The notes under the pieces were generated by a model. The model made no database searches, had not been told where the DNA came from, and worked only from the letters and a program-made list of their open reading frames with translations. Shown here piece by piece: positions 21,891-29,452 of a DNA stretch of 34,372 nt. Each line of letters opens with the position of its first letter. Position 1 is the first letter of the stretch. The stretch is from a virus: IMG/VR virus record IMGVR_UViG_3300028897_000330, positions 1 to 34,372 of that record. One strand, given 5' to 3'. The position numbers and the translations under genes are program-made.

Positions 21891-22922
21891 GTGAAAGGCG
21901 AAATACATACAGGGCATTGCGTCCCCATATTAAAGCGCCTAAACGAAAAGATAGCACATTGCGTTGTAACAAGTCCCCCTTACTGGTCTTTGCGGGATTA
22001 TGGCGAATCCCGCAAAGACCAAATTGGGATGGAAGCAAGCCCGCTTGATTATATAAAACACTTGGAAGAAGTGTTCTTTGCAGTTAAGCGGGTACTGCGC
22101 GACGATGGAACGCTTTGGGTTATTATCGGCGACGCTTACGCATACGACCGCCTACCGGAAGTAAACGCCAAGGGCGGGGACTTGTTAGGTCTGCCGTGGT
22201 TATTTGCTACTGCTATGCGGAACCAAGGATGGTTCGTACGCTACGAAGGAATTTGGCATAAGCTTTCGGTAACACCTTCCAATACGAACAACCGCCCAAT
22301 ATTAGCACATGAACATATTTTCATGTTTACGAAAATACGAAGCGATTACTATTACGATCAATACGCGATTTTATCGCCGAAGAAATCCTTCCCGCGTTCC
22401 GTATGGAAAATAGCAGTAGACAAAAGCCGCATAGATCATTCTGCCACTTTCCCAATCGATCTACCGTTAAAGATAATCAAAGCGGGAACGTCGCAAGCCG
22501 GTTGTTGTTCCAAGTGCGGCAAACCTTACCGCCGCAAACTATCTTTTAAAAATCCTGTTAAGCCTACACAAACATATGAACAAGCCGCGCGCAAGCTTAA
22601 ACGAATAGGGGTAGGCGTACAGAAGAAAACGATACCCCGTCCCGAACATTCCTATTTCGATAATTACAGAACTACTACCGGTTGGGAAAAGCCTTGCCGC
22701 TGTAGGGCCAAAGCTAAACCCTGCGTTGTACTTGATCCGTTTTTAGGTTCCGGTACTTCTGCTATTGCGGCAGAAATATTAGGTCGGGAATGGATCGGAA
22801 TAGAACTATTTAAAAAAAATGTTCTTCTTTCCCGCCGAAGAATAAATTCCATATCAGTAGGTACGGAATTAATGCGTACCCAAAACAAAGTTCGAAGCTT
22901 GGGTTTATCCAAGCGGACGTAA
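21891..22922 (+). CDS. DNA methyltransferase, beta class (likely N4-cytosine)
   Basis: 343 residues, GTG start, 1 nt after the previous stop. TSPPYW (27-32) is catalytic motif IV and the SPPY form is more common in N4-cytosine than N6-adenine enzymes. DPFLGSGTSAIAAE (about 281-294), the S-adenosylmethionine motif I, follows it, the order of the beta class. Two cysteine groups in between (CCSKCGKP and PCRCRAKAKPC) suggest a zinc site in the target-recognition region. No partner restriction enzyme is visible, so a solitary anti-restriction or regulatory methylase is likely. Target site unknown. Confidence 0.88.
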   Translation: MKGEIHTGHCVPILKRLNEKIAHCVVTSPPYWSLRDYGESRKDQIGMEASPLDYIKHLEEVFFAVKRVLRDDGTLWVIIGDAYAYDRLPEVNAKGGDLLGLPWLFATAMRNQGWFVRYEGIWHKLSVTPSNTNNRPILAHEHIFMFTKIRSDYYYDQYAILSPKKSFPRSVWKIAVDKSRIDHSATFPIDLPLKIIKAGTSQAGCCSKCGKPYRRKLSFKNPVKPTQTYEQAARKLKRIGVGVQKKTIPRPEHSYFDNYRTTTGWEKPCRCRAKAKPCVVLDPFLGSGTSAIAAEILGREWIGIELFKKNVLLSRRRINSISVGTELMRTQNKVRSLGLSKRT

Positions 22923-23024
22923 AAATACTATCCAAACTTTGTTAACTTTATCGTCTTTTCTTTTTACTAGCTTAACTATTTGAAATCTTTAAGTTATTCG
23001 CGATTAAATGTTTTGGGGGGTTTT

Positions 23025-24053
23025 ATGATATATGATCTTGACGACCTAAACGTAACAGTTTCCCGCGCATTAATGCCATTGGACGATTCCCGCGTTGGCG
23101 AATTCTTCCGCTACCTTATTTTCACCGGAACGCAAATCGTTAGCTATAACGACCGCGTTTGTATCGCCCAAATTTTCAATACCGACTTCGAAAACAAAGT
23201 AGCAGTAAATGCGAAAGTATTTTATAATCTGCTTCCCAAAGTCGGCGCGTCCGAAGTGGAAATAAAAGAAACGCCTACTTCTTTGATTATCAAAACCAAC
23301 AAAACGAAAGCGTCAATAGCAAAGTCGAACGCGGAAGAACTTATTAACAAGATCGATCAAATAAATTTCGAACCGGATTGGAAACCGCTGCCGCAAGAAT
23401 TCTTAGCAGGGCTTGCTATCTGTTCCGATACGGCAAGCAAAGACCCCGCAGAACCGGCTATGAATTGCGTATATGTAAATGGTAGTACTATTGCCGCTAC
23501 CGACGACGTACGCGTAAGCGAATTCAAAATGGCAAGCAAGTTCAACGGCAAAATATTAATCCCGGCAAAGACCGCAAAGGAAGTATGCAGCTTGGAAGGA
23601 TTGACACATTACGCGGTTAGCGACGCGTTTGTATCCTTTCGCGATAAAGGCAATTCAAAACAAATCCATGCGCGGTTAGTTAATTTGGAATTTCCAATGT
23701 ATCAGTTTCTTTTCAAATTCGATATACGGCAGGAAATAACATTGCCAGTAGAAGAAGTCGAACAAGCCGCGCGCTATGTTATGCCGACAGCAGTAGAAGA
23801 CGAATACGGATACAAGCCGATGGACATTAAGATTAGGGGTAGTAAATGTACGTTTAAAACAATGAACCCCGACGCGGCATTTGCACAATACACCTTCAAG
23901 CTTGGTCGGCCCGCCGATGATATCTACTTCGAAATCAATCCTTCGTTTTTAATCCATGCCATAGGGATAGCAAACAATTTAAAGATCGGCGACGATTGCG
24001 CGTTATTTGAAACCGGGAACTTTCGACACTTGGTAGCACTTATGGGGGAATGA
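23025..24053 (+). CDS. DNA polymerase sliding clamp (beta-clamp-like)
   Basis: 342 residues from ATG 23025, preceded by GGGGGG; a TTG start at 22980 lacks a signal. Three similar beta-alpha-beta units of about 110 residues are suggested by recurring strand patterns, and elements such as VYVNGSTIAATDDVRVSEF (about 148-166), corresponding to the VxTDxxRL strand region, and the PAKTAKEV motif, match DnaN-type clamps. A ring around DNA would tether the polymerase at 24277 and be loaded by the ATPase at 27036. The sequence is divergent, so the call rests partly on the genomic context. Confidence 0.78.
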   Translation: MIYDLDDLNVTVSRALMPLDDSRVGEFFRYLIFTGTQIVSYNDRVCIAQIFNTDFENKVAVNAKVFYNLLPKVGASEVEIKETPTSLIIKTNKTKASIAKSNAEELINKIDQINFEPDWKPLPQEFLAGLAICSDTASKDPAEPAMNCVYVNGSTIAATDDVRVSEFKMASKFNGKILIPAKTAKEVCSLEGLTHYAVSDAFVSFRDKGNSKQIHARLVNLEFPMYQFLFKFDIRQEITLPVEEVEQAARYVMPTAVEDEYGYKPMDIKIRGSKCTFKTMNPDAAFAQYTFKLGRPADDIYFEINPSFLIHAIGIANNLKIGDDCALFETGNFRHLVALMGE

Positions 24054-24280
24054 TGGAAAAGCCAATGCCGGGGCAAATATATAGACGAAAGCGAACGGAT
24101 ACCATTGAATACGTAGTTCTTCTTTCTTCCGATTGTTTGGATACTTGGCTTTGTGCCTGTTTTCAAGAAGCATCAAATATGGCAGTAATGGGGGCGCAAG
24201 TTAGATTTGTTCATACCGACGATATAATACACGGCATATACCACAAATACGCGGGACACATTTTGACAGGCATAAAATGA
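24050..24280 (+). CDS. Small hypothetical protein between clamp and polymerase
   Basis: 76 residues, overlapping both neighbours by 4 nt (ATGA type junctions). Start may be either of two adjacent ATGs. Alternating strands (TIEYVVLLSSDCL; WLCACFQEA) suggest a small beta fold with three cysteines. Tight coupling with the clamp and polymerase genes suggests a replication accessory, not shown. Confidence 0.62.
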   Translation: MMEKPMPGQIYRRKRTDTIEYVVLLSSDCLDTWLCACFQEASNMAVMGAQVRFVHTDDIIHGIYHKYAGHILTGIK

Positions 24281-26913
24281 AAGGATTTTTTACCGGCGAA
24301 CGAAAGCAGCGGAAGAAAAACAATGCCGCTAGTAAAGACCCCTGCGAACGGTGCGGTCTTTGGGAAACCTGTTTAACGCCCAAGACAAGCTACACCGGCA
24401 AAGGCCAAAAGAAAATACTTATCATAGGCGAAGCACCGGGACGCGAAGAAGACGAAGGAAACCCGTACTTCGAACCGGGAACACAATTCATAGGACAGGC
24501 AGGGCGATTGCTTCGCGATAAAGTAGCAAGATATGGACTTGATCTTGAACGCGACTGTTGGAAAATCAATGCGGTAAACTGCCGACCGCCAAGCAACCGA
24601 ACACCTACACGCAAGGAAGTAAAGTGCTGCAAAGAATTTATAGTAGATAAAACCATAGAAGAATTAAAGCCGAATTATATTTGGCTTTTGGGTAAAAAAG
24701 CGGTCGAATCGTTTTACGTCGGTCGCTTTTCTCATTTAGAAATCAACCGTTGGCGCGGTCTTATTATACCGGATCGTTTAACCGGGGCGTGGGTTTTGCC
24801 CATGTACCACCCGTCGTTTTTACTACGTACCGAAAAGAAAATACGCGGTGGAACATTCTACGATAAAAATACCGAAACCATTTACGATATCGATTTGAAG
24901 CGCGCTTTCGCGCATTTGCAAAATTCCGAACCAAAGCCCAAGTTTCAAAACTACGAAAGTAAAGTAGAAATTGTAACCGACATAGACCGGTTTAATCATT
25001 GGTTCGATTATCTGCTAAACGATAAAAAGAAAATCGTTGCCTTTGATTTTGAAACAAGCGCATTAAAACCTTTTGGCGGTCTGCCGCTTATATGGTCTAT
25101 GTCAATAGCATTTAGAAACCGCGCAATTTCTTTTCCAATCAGTTATCCACATTGGACGCAAGAAGAAAAAGGCCAAGTCTTAGCAGCAGTAGCATTATTT
25201 TTAATGTCTAACAATATAGAAAAAATAGCACATAATCTTAAATTCGAAGATGTTTGGGCGCGTGTTATTTTAAAAGTAGCATATGTAGCGAAGTGGCTTT
25301 GGTGTACCATGAACGCGGCGCACATTATAGACGAACGAAGAAATTTTACAACTCTTAAATTCCAATCGTATATTGAATTCGGGATGGACAATTACGGCAA
25401 AGACGTTAAACCGCTAATGGAAAAAATAAATCCCGAAACTGGACGCAACCGTTTGGATGAAGTGCCGTTGGAAGATTTACTACTATATGGCGGACTCGAT
25501 TCGTTAATGTCGTTAAATCTTTTTATGATCCAAAGGCATTATATACTTCACGATGAACGACGCGAAGCATATAAGCTTACGCACGAAGGGCTTAAAGCCC
25601 TTGCGGATACGCAGATACGTGGGATACCAGTTGATTCTATCTACTACCGTGAACAAGACGAATATTACGAAAAGAAAATAGATACCTTTGAACAGGCTTT
25701 GCTAAATACGGGCGCAGCGAAAAAATTCAAAAAGAAATACAACCGCGAAATAAATCTGGATAGCACGCCCGATTTACGCAAACTGTTTACCAACGTGCTA
25801 AAAACAAAAATCGATAAGAAGACAAAGAAGGGATTTGTTTCGGTCGATTACCATTCGCTTTTAAACATAAATGATCCATTCGCGCAACGATTGATAAGAC
25901 TACGCAAGCTAAAGAAAATAAAGGGAACCTATTTAGCACAATTCCTGCGGGAAATTGCAAACGACCGGATATACCCGTTTATCGATTTACACATTCCCCG
26001 AAGCCATAGAAGTAGTTCAAGCGATCCGAATTTTCAGAATATACCAATACGCGAAGAAGAACCAAAGCGCGTCGTACGTTGCGGCATTGTTCCAGAACCG
26101 GGATGCAAGATAGGGCTTATCGATTATGGTTCGCAGGAAGTCCGCATTATCGCTTGTTACAGTAAAGACGGAAATTTAATAGCATATATCGAAGACGAAT
26201 CAACCGATATGCACCGGGATCAAGCCGCCGAAATTTTCGTACTGAACGAAAAGCAAATGACAAGCCTACTTCGCTTTTATGCTAAGAATCAATTTGTCTT
26301 TCCCGAATTTTACGGAAGCTATTTTGTATCGTGCGCCCGCAATATTTGGGATAACTGCATAGAACTGGAAACCGGCGAAGGGGTAAAGGTTCTGGATCAT
26401 TTGATAGACGTAGGCGTAATGGCAGACGCCAACGATTACGATAGCTTCGAAGCCCATATCAAGGAAGTAGAAAAAAACTTTTGGGATCGGTTCCCCCAAG
26501 TCAAAGAATGGCAGGAACGAAGCATACGCGAATATCAGCGCAAGGGATATATTACTACCTTTTTCGGGCATCGTCGCGGGGGGCTTCTTACAAACAATAT
26601 GATTATTAACACACCTATTCAAGCGACCGCGTTTCATTGTTTGCTATGGTCTTATATCAAAGCAAATACGCACGCCAAGCGTTATTGGCAAAGCTATTTA
26701 ATGGGGCAGATTCACGACGAAATGGTTTACAACTTACAACCGGACGAAGAACGCGACGTTATTTCTACGTCGGTCGATATAATGGAAAATAAGATTCGCG
26801 AACGATTCGATTTTCTGATAGTCCCGCTTCGCGCAGAAGTAGAACTAACAGATATCGACGCAGCTTGGTATTATAAGAAAGAAGTAGATCATTCGAAAAT
26901 TAAAGCGCAATAA
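24277..26913 (+). CDS. Family A DNA polymerase with N-terminal uracil-DNA glycosylase domain
   Basis: 878 residues. Residues about 22-215 form a family-4-type uracil-DNA glycosylase: CERC (iron-sulfur cysteines), IIGEAPGREEDE, QFIGQAGRLLR, NCRPPSNRTP and a later KCC, and MYHPSFLLR. A 3'-5' exonuclease follows: AFDFETSALKP (about 248-258), HNLKFED and YGGLDSL. The polymerase core has IDYGSQEVRII (motif A, about 613), RFYAKNQFVFPEFYG (motif B, about 664-678) and QIHDEMV (motif C, about 810-816). All catalytic acidic residues are visible, so both polymerase and proofreading activities are expected. A UDG-like domain fused to PolA is known from SPO1-type phages. It overlaps the upstream gene by 4 nt. 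Confidence 0.93.
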   Translation: MKGFFTGERKQRKKNNAASKDPCERCGLWETCLTPKTSYTGKGQKKILIIGEAPGREEDEGNPYFEPGTQFIGQAGRLLRDKVARYGLDLERDCWKINAVNCRPPSNRTPTRKEVKCCKEFIVDKTIEELKPNYIWLLGKKAVESFYVGRFSHLEINRWRGLIIPDRLTGAWVLPMYHPSFLLRTEKKIRGGTFYDKNTETIYDIDLKRAFAHLQNSEPKPKFQNYESKVEIVTDIDRFNHWFDYLLNDKKKIVAFDFETSALKPFGGLPLIWSMSIAFRNRAISFPISYPHWTQEEKGQVLAAVALFLMSNNIEKIAHNLKFEDVWARVILKVAYVAKWLWCTMNAAHIIDERRNFTTLKFQSYIEFGMDNYGKDVKPLMEKINPETGRNRLDEVPLEDLLLYGGLDSLMSLNLFMIQRHYILHDERREAYKLTHEGLKALADTQIRGIPVDSIYYREQDEYYEKKIDTFEQALLNTGAAKKFKKKYNREINLDSTPDLRKLFTNVLKTKIDKKTKKGFVSVDYHSLLNINDPFAQRLIRLRKLKKIKGTYLAQFLREIANDRIYPFIDLHIPRSHRSSSSDPNFQNIPIREEEPKRVVRCGIVPEPGCKIGLIDYGSQEVRIIACYSKDGNLIAYIEDESTDMHRDQAAEIFVLNEKQMTSLLRFYAKNQFVFPEFYGSYFVSCARNIWDNCIELETGEGVKVLDHLIDVGVMADANDYDSFEAHIKEVEKNFWDRFPQVKEWQERSIREYQRKGYITTFFGHRRGGLLTNNMIINTPIQATAFHCLLWSYIKANTHAKRYWQSYLMGQIHDEMVYNLQPDEERDVISTSVDIMENKIRERFDFLIVPLRAEVELTDIDAAWYYKKEVDHSKIKAQ

Positions 26914-27061
26914 AGAATACGAAGAACTTCGTAAAGCAGTAATAGCATATTTTCATTATAAAGATATGCCTGCCGGTTGGGGCATGGGAAAACAAAAGAA
27001 GCAATCTGAAACAAAACTTAAAAGGATGGTAGGCTATGGAAAATCTGCCGCTAAATCTTAA
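26888..27061 (+). CDS. Possible small basic gene with a non-ATG start
   Basis: 57 codons between an in-frame TAG (26885-26887) and TAA (27059-27061), reading IIRKLKRNKEYEELRKAVIAY, then HYKDMPAGWGMGKQKKQSET. The composition resembles a small basic phage protein and it fills the gap between polymerase and clamp loader, but the first ATG is at 26969. An ATC/ATT start at 26888/26891 would be needed for the full frame. It overlaps the clamp-loader start by 26 nt. Confidence 0.38.
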   Translation: MIRKLKRNKEYEELRKAVIAYFHYKDMPAGWGMGKQKKQSETKLKRMVGYGKSAAKS

Positions 27062-27950
27062 ATACCGACCGAACACATTATATGGAATGTACGGGACGGG
27101 AAATTACCTTAGCATATGTGAAAACTTCTTCGAACGCGAAGACCGCCCACGCATATATTTATTCTACGGCCCGCCCGGTTGTGGCAAGACTACATTAGCA
27201 AGGGTTTTCGCAAGGGAACTTAAAGGCGACGCGAAGGAATACAATATTTCAAATACTACCGGCGTCGATACTGCGCGCGCAATTCTGGACAAGCTTCATT
27301 ACAAAAGCTTGAAAGGCCCGCGCGTGCTAATATTTAATGAATGTCATAGGGCTAGTAAAAACTTCCAAGACGCAATGTTAGAAGCTTTCGAAGAACCGCC
27401 GCCCGATACTTATTTTATCCTTGTCACAACCGAACCGGATAAATTGCTATCAACCGTTCTTTCCCGGTGTACCAAAATTGAATTAAGGCCGTTAAGCCGT
27501 AACGAAATAATTCAGCTATTAAAAGACGTGTACGTACAGGAAGAATTAGAACCAGATATGGAAATCATAAAAAAGATAGCAAAGATTTCCGAAGGCGTGC
27601 CGCGCGACGCGTTAGTGCTATTAAATAAAATAATCGATATGAACAGGGAAGACGAAGACTACGAAAAATTTCTGGACGGTTTGAAATCTTTTGAAACTAC
27701 TACCATTGAATTATGTCGGGCCTTAAAGGATCGTTTATCTTGGGATAAAGTAGCAAAGATAATTGATAATCTTAACGAAGACCCCGAAACGGTGCGCTAT
27801 GCTATTTTGGGTTTCTTTACGAAAAGCCTGCTTCGTTCTGGAAAGCCCGCTGATTGGTACGTTCTGGACGTTTTTAGTAGTACTTTCATCTATAACAAGA
27901 AAGCAGGACTTGTGAAAGCCTGCTTCGAAATAATAAATTCTGAAAATTAA
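27036..27950 (+). CDS. Clamp loader ATPase (DnaX/RFC small-subunit-like)
   Basis: 304 residues. YLFYGPPGCGKTTLA (about 41-55) is the Walker A motif; LIFNECHRAS (about 97) is a Walker B variant with ECH in place of the usual DEAH; LVTTEPDKLLSTVLSRC (about 128-144) contains the sensor 1 and SRC arginine-finger motifs of clamp loaders. A C-terminal collar-like helical region follows. It should open and load the sliding clamp coded at 23025. Only one clamp-loader gene is visible, as in T4-like and RFC-like small loaders, so it may assemble as a homo-oligomer or need a host or second phage subunit. An ATG behind AAAAGGATGGTAGGCTATG gives the start. Confidence 0.9.
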   Translation: MENLPLNLKYRPNTLYGMYGTGNYLSICENFFEREDRPRIYLFYGPPGCGKTTLARVFARELKGDAKEYNISNTTGVDTARAILDKLHYKSLKGPRVLIFNECHRASKNFQDAMLEAFEEPPPDTYFILVTTEPDKLLSTVLSRCTKIELRPLSRNEIIQLLKDVYVQEELEPDMEIIKKIAKISEGVPRDALVLLNKIIDMNREDEDYEKFLDGLKSFETTTIELCRALKDRLSWDKVAKIIDNLNEDPETVRYAILGFFTKSLLRSGKPADWYVLDVFSSTFIYNKKAGLVKACFEIINSEN

Positions 27951-27951
27951 A

Positions 27952-27982
27952 TGTCACGTTCGACGATCTAATATGGTATAAT
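27952..27982 (+). promoter_or_regulatory. Phage promoter P4
   Basis: TGTCACGTT (27952-27960) and TGGTATAAT (27974-27982), 22-nt spacing as in P1-P3, directly after the clamp-loader stop codon. The GC-rich spacer conserved in P1-P3 differs here. It leads into a strong stem-loop at the predicted +1. Confidence 0.82.
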
Positions 27983-27988
27983 GGGTTA

Positions 27989-28078
27989 TGAACGGTCGGC
28001 GGTATATCGCATCATTCCTTCCCTGTTACGCACCCCCGGTAGGGTGCGTTTGGAATCCAAGCTGCCGCCGACCGTTCA
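27989..28078 (+). ncRNA. Structured RNA or protective 5' leader at P4
   Basis: GAACGGTCGGCGG (27990-28002) pairs perfectly with CCGCCGACCGTTC (28065-28077), extended by T27989-A28078. Nested inside are ATTCC/GGAAT (28014-28018 with 28052-28056) and ACGCACCC/GGGTGCGT (28028-28035 with 28042-28049, 6-nt loop). The predicted transcript start falls at the 5' base of the outer stem, so the 5' end would be sealed in a helix. It may be a short RNA or an mRNA-stabilising leader. A 39-codon frame from ATG 27988 also spans it, but that ATG probably precedes +1. Confidence 0.65.
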
Positions 28079-28084
28079 CCAACT

Positions 28085-28288
28085 ATGGTAGTAAACTTTT
28101 TACATGATTGCATAATATATATGATCCAAGAAATTTTCCAATGGATAGCACTTCTTTTTATGGCGTTGTTAGGGCTTTACATTGTCGTAAGGCTTGTTTC
28201 CTTCGCCATTTACAAAAGCTACTTTCAAGCGAAAGGGGTAAATCATGGCAAGACGACCTACACAAAGGAAACCAACACCCAAGCGTAA
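28085..28288 (+). CDS. Small membrane protein
   Basis: 67 residues with a hydrophobic helix at about 18-42 (WIALLFMALLGLYIVVRLVSF), followed by a polar basic tail. No clear ribosome-binding site precedes ATG 28085; an alternative ATG at 28121 also lacks one. It overlaps the SSB gene by 44 nt. Translation is plausible from the clear membrane segment, but start and existence are less certain than for its neighbours. Confidence 0.5.
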   Translation: MVVNFLHDCIIYMIQEIFQWIALLFMALLGLYIVVRLVSFAIYKSYFQAKGVNHGKTTYTKETNTQA

Positions 28289-29438
28289 ACCAACAGGACA
28301 AAGACCGGGGGCGCAGCAGCGCAGACCCGCACCCCGCACAAGGGGAAGTAGTACTTCCCGCGCTTCGTCCATGCGCGAAAAAATGCGGAAGCAACTTGAA
28401 CAACGGTTGAAGGAAGACCAAGAAAGGCGCGATAGCTCCGGTTTCGGATTTTTCAAAGAAGGAACCGGCGCGCAGTTCTGGAAACCCGAAGGGGGCGACC
28501 ACCTAGTAGACATTATTCCTTTTATGGCGGGGCCGGATCACCCGACCGTCGCCGAAGGGGATACTGCTATTAGTCTTCGGGTAGCAGTTCATTATGGAAT
28601 CGGCCCGACCGAAGATCGTAGCGTTATCTGCCCGCGCGAAACATTTCTTAAAGACACGCCGCGAAGAAATTGCCCGATTTGCGAACACCGTATGCAATTG
28701 AAAAGTGAAGGGGCGGACGACGATGTTTGGAAATCACTATTTCCGAAAAAGCGCGGCATCTACAATATCGTTTGTTGGGACAGCGCGCGGGAAGAAGACA
28801 AGGGCGTTCAAGTTTGGGACGTATCCGAATTTTATTTTCAGAAGCATTTGGACACGCTTTCGAAAGGCCCGCGCCGACCGGGACGGGAAGTAGAACCGTT
28901 CATATCCTACGCTTCGCCCGAAGAAGACGGGAAAAGCGTAGCATTTACAATCAATCCCCCGCGTAGCCGTAACGATTTCGCCGAATATATCGGGCATCGA
29001 TTCGAAGGACGCGACTACACGATAGAAGACGATATTTTGGAACAAGCGCACCAACTCGACCAATTGGTAGCATTTCTTTCTTATGATGAAATCTACCGGG
29101 AATATTGGGGCGAAGACCCCGACGAAGGGGACGACCGGGGCGGCGAAGAAAGCGAAGAATACTACGACGACGGGGACGAAGGGGAACCCGACGAAGGATA
29201 CGAAGGGGAACCGGAACCCGACGACGGGGAACCGGAACCCGACGACGGGGACGAAGGGGAATTGGTTTGTCCTGCCGGGGGCGAATTCGGAAAAGATACT
29301 AACGAACTAGAAGATTGCGACCAATGCGAAATTTGGGAACAATGCGCCGAAGCCGAACACGCGGCAAAGGAAACCCGAAGAAAGCCGAAGCCTAGAACGT
29401 CCGGTAAACCCAAACGGACGCTTCGACGCGGCAGATAA
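28245..29438 (+). CDS. Single-stranded DNA-binding protein (gp32-like)
   Basis: 397 residues. The N-terminal about 45 residues are basic and Pro-rich. A core resembling T4 gp32-type SSBs follows, with GFGFFKEG...FWKPEGGDHLVDIIPF and a zinc-type cluster CPRETFLKDTPRRNCPICEHR (about 127-147). The C-terminal part is a strongly acidic tail of GEPEPDDGE repeats (about 290-345), as in SSBs that recruit partners by an acidic end, and then a second CPAG...CDQCEIWEQC segment and a basic end. It should coat ssDNA for replication and recombination. Preceded by GAAAGGGGTAAATCATG. Confidence 0.75.
   Translation: MARRPTQRKPTPKRKPTGQRPGAQQRRPAPRTRGSSTSRASSMREKMRKQLEQRLKEDQERRDSSGFGFFKEGTGAQFWKPEGGDHLVDIIPFMAGPDHPTVAEGDTAISLRVAVHYGIGPTEDRSVICPRETFLKDTPRRNCPICEHRMQLKSEGADDDVWKSLFPKKRGIYNIVCWDSAREEDKGVQVWDVSEFYFQKHLDTLSKGPRRPGREVEPFISYASPEEDGKSVAFTINPPRSRNDFAEYIGHRFEGRDYTIEDDILEQAHQLDQLVAFLSYDEIYREYWGEDPDEGDDRGGEESEEYYDDGDEGEPDEGYEGEPEPDDGEPEPDDGDEGELVCPAGGEFGKDTNELEDCDQCEIWEQCAEAEHAAKETRRKPKPRTSGKPKRTLRRGR
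29205..29246 (+). repeat. 21-bp tandem repeat in the SSB acidic tail
   Basis: Two perfect adjacent units of 21 bp (29205-29225 and 29226-29246), encoding GEPEPDD twice. A 26-nt stretch from 29208 is identical to 21395-21420 in the histone-like gene. Confidence 0.85.
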
Positions 29439-29452
29439 CAAGGGGTAGTAAA

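Noticed and set aside
21304-21928. Long minus-strand frames opposite the histone-like and methyltransferase genes
   Set aside because: They are complements of repeat-rich coding sequence, with Phe/Gly/Ser-rich low complexity and no start signals.
22923-23024. Gene or promoter in the gap before the clamp
   Set aside because: No coding frame and no clear -35/-10 pair; pyrimidine-rich only.
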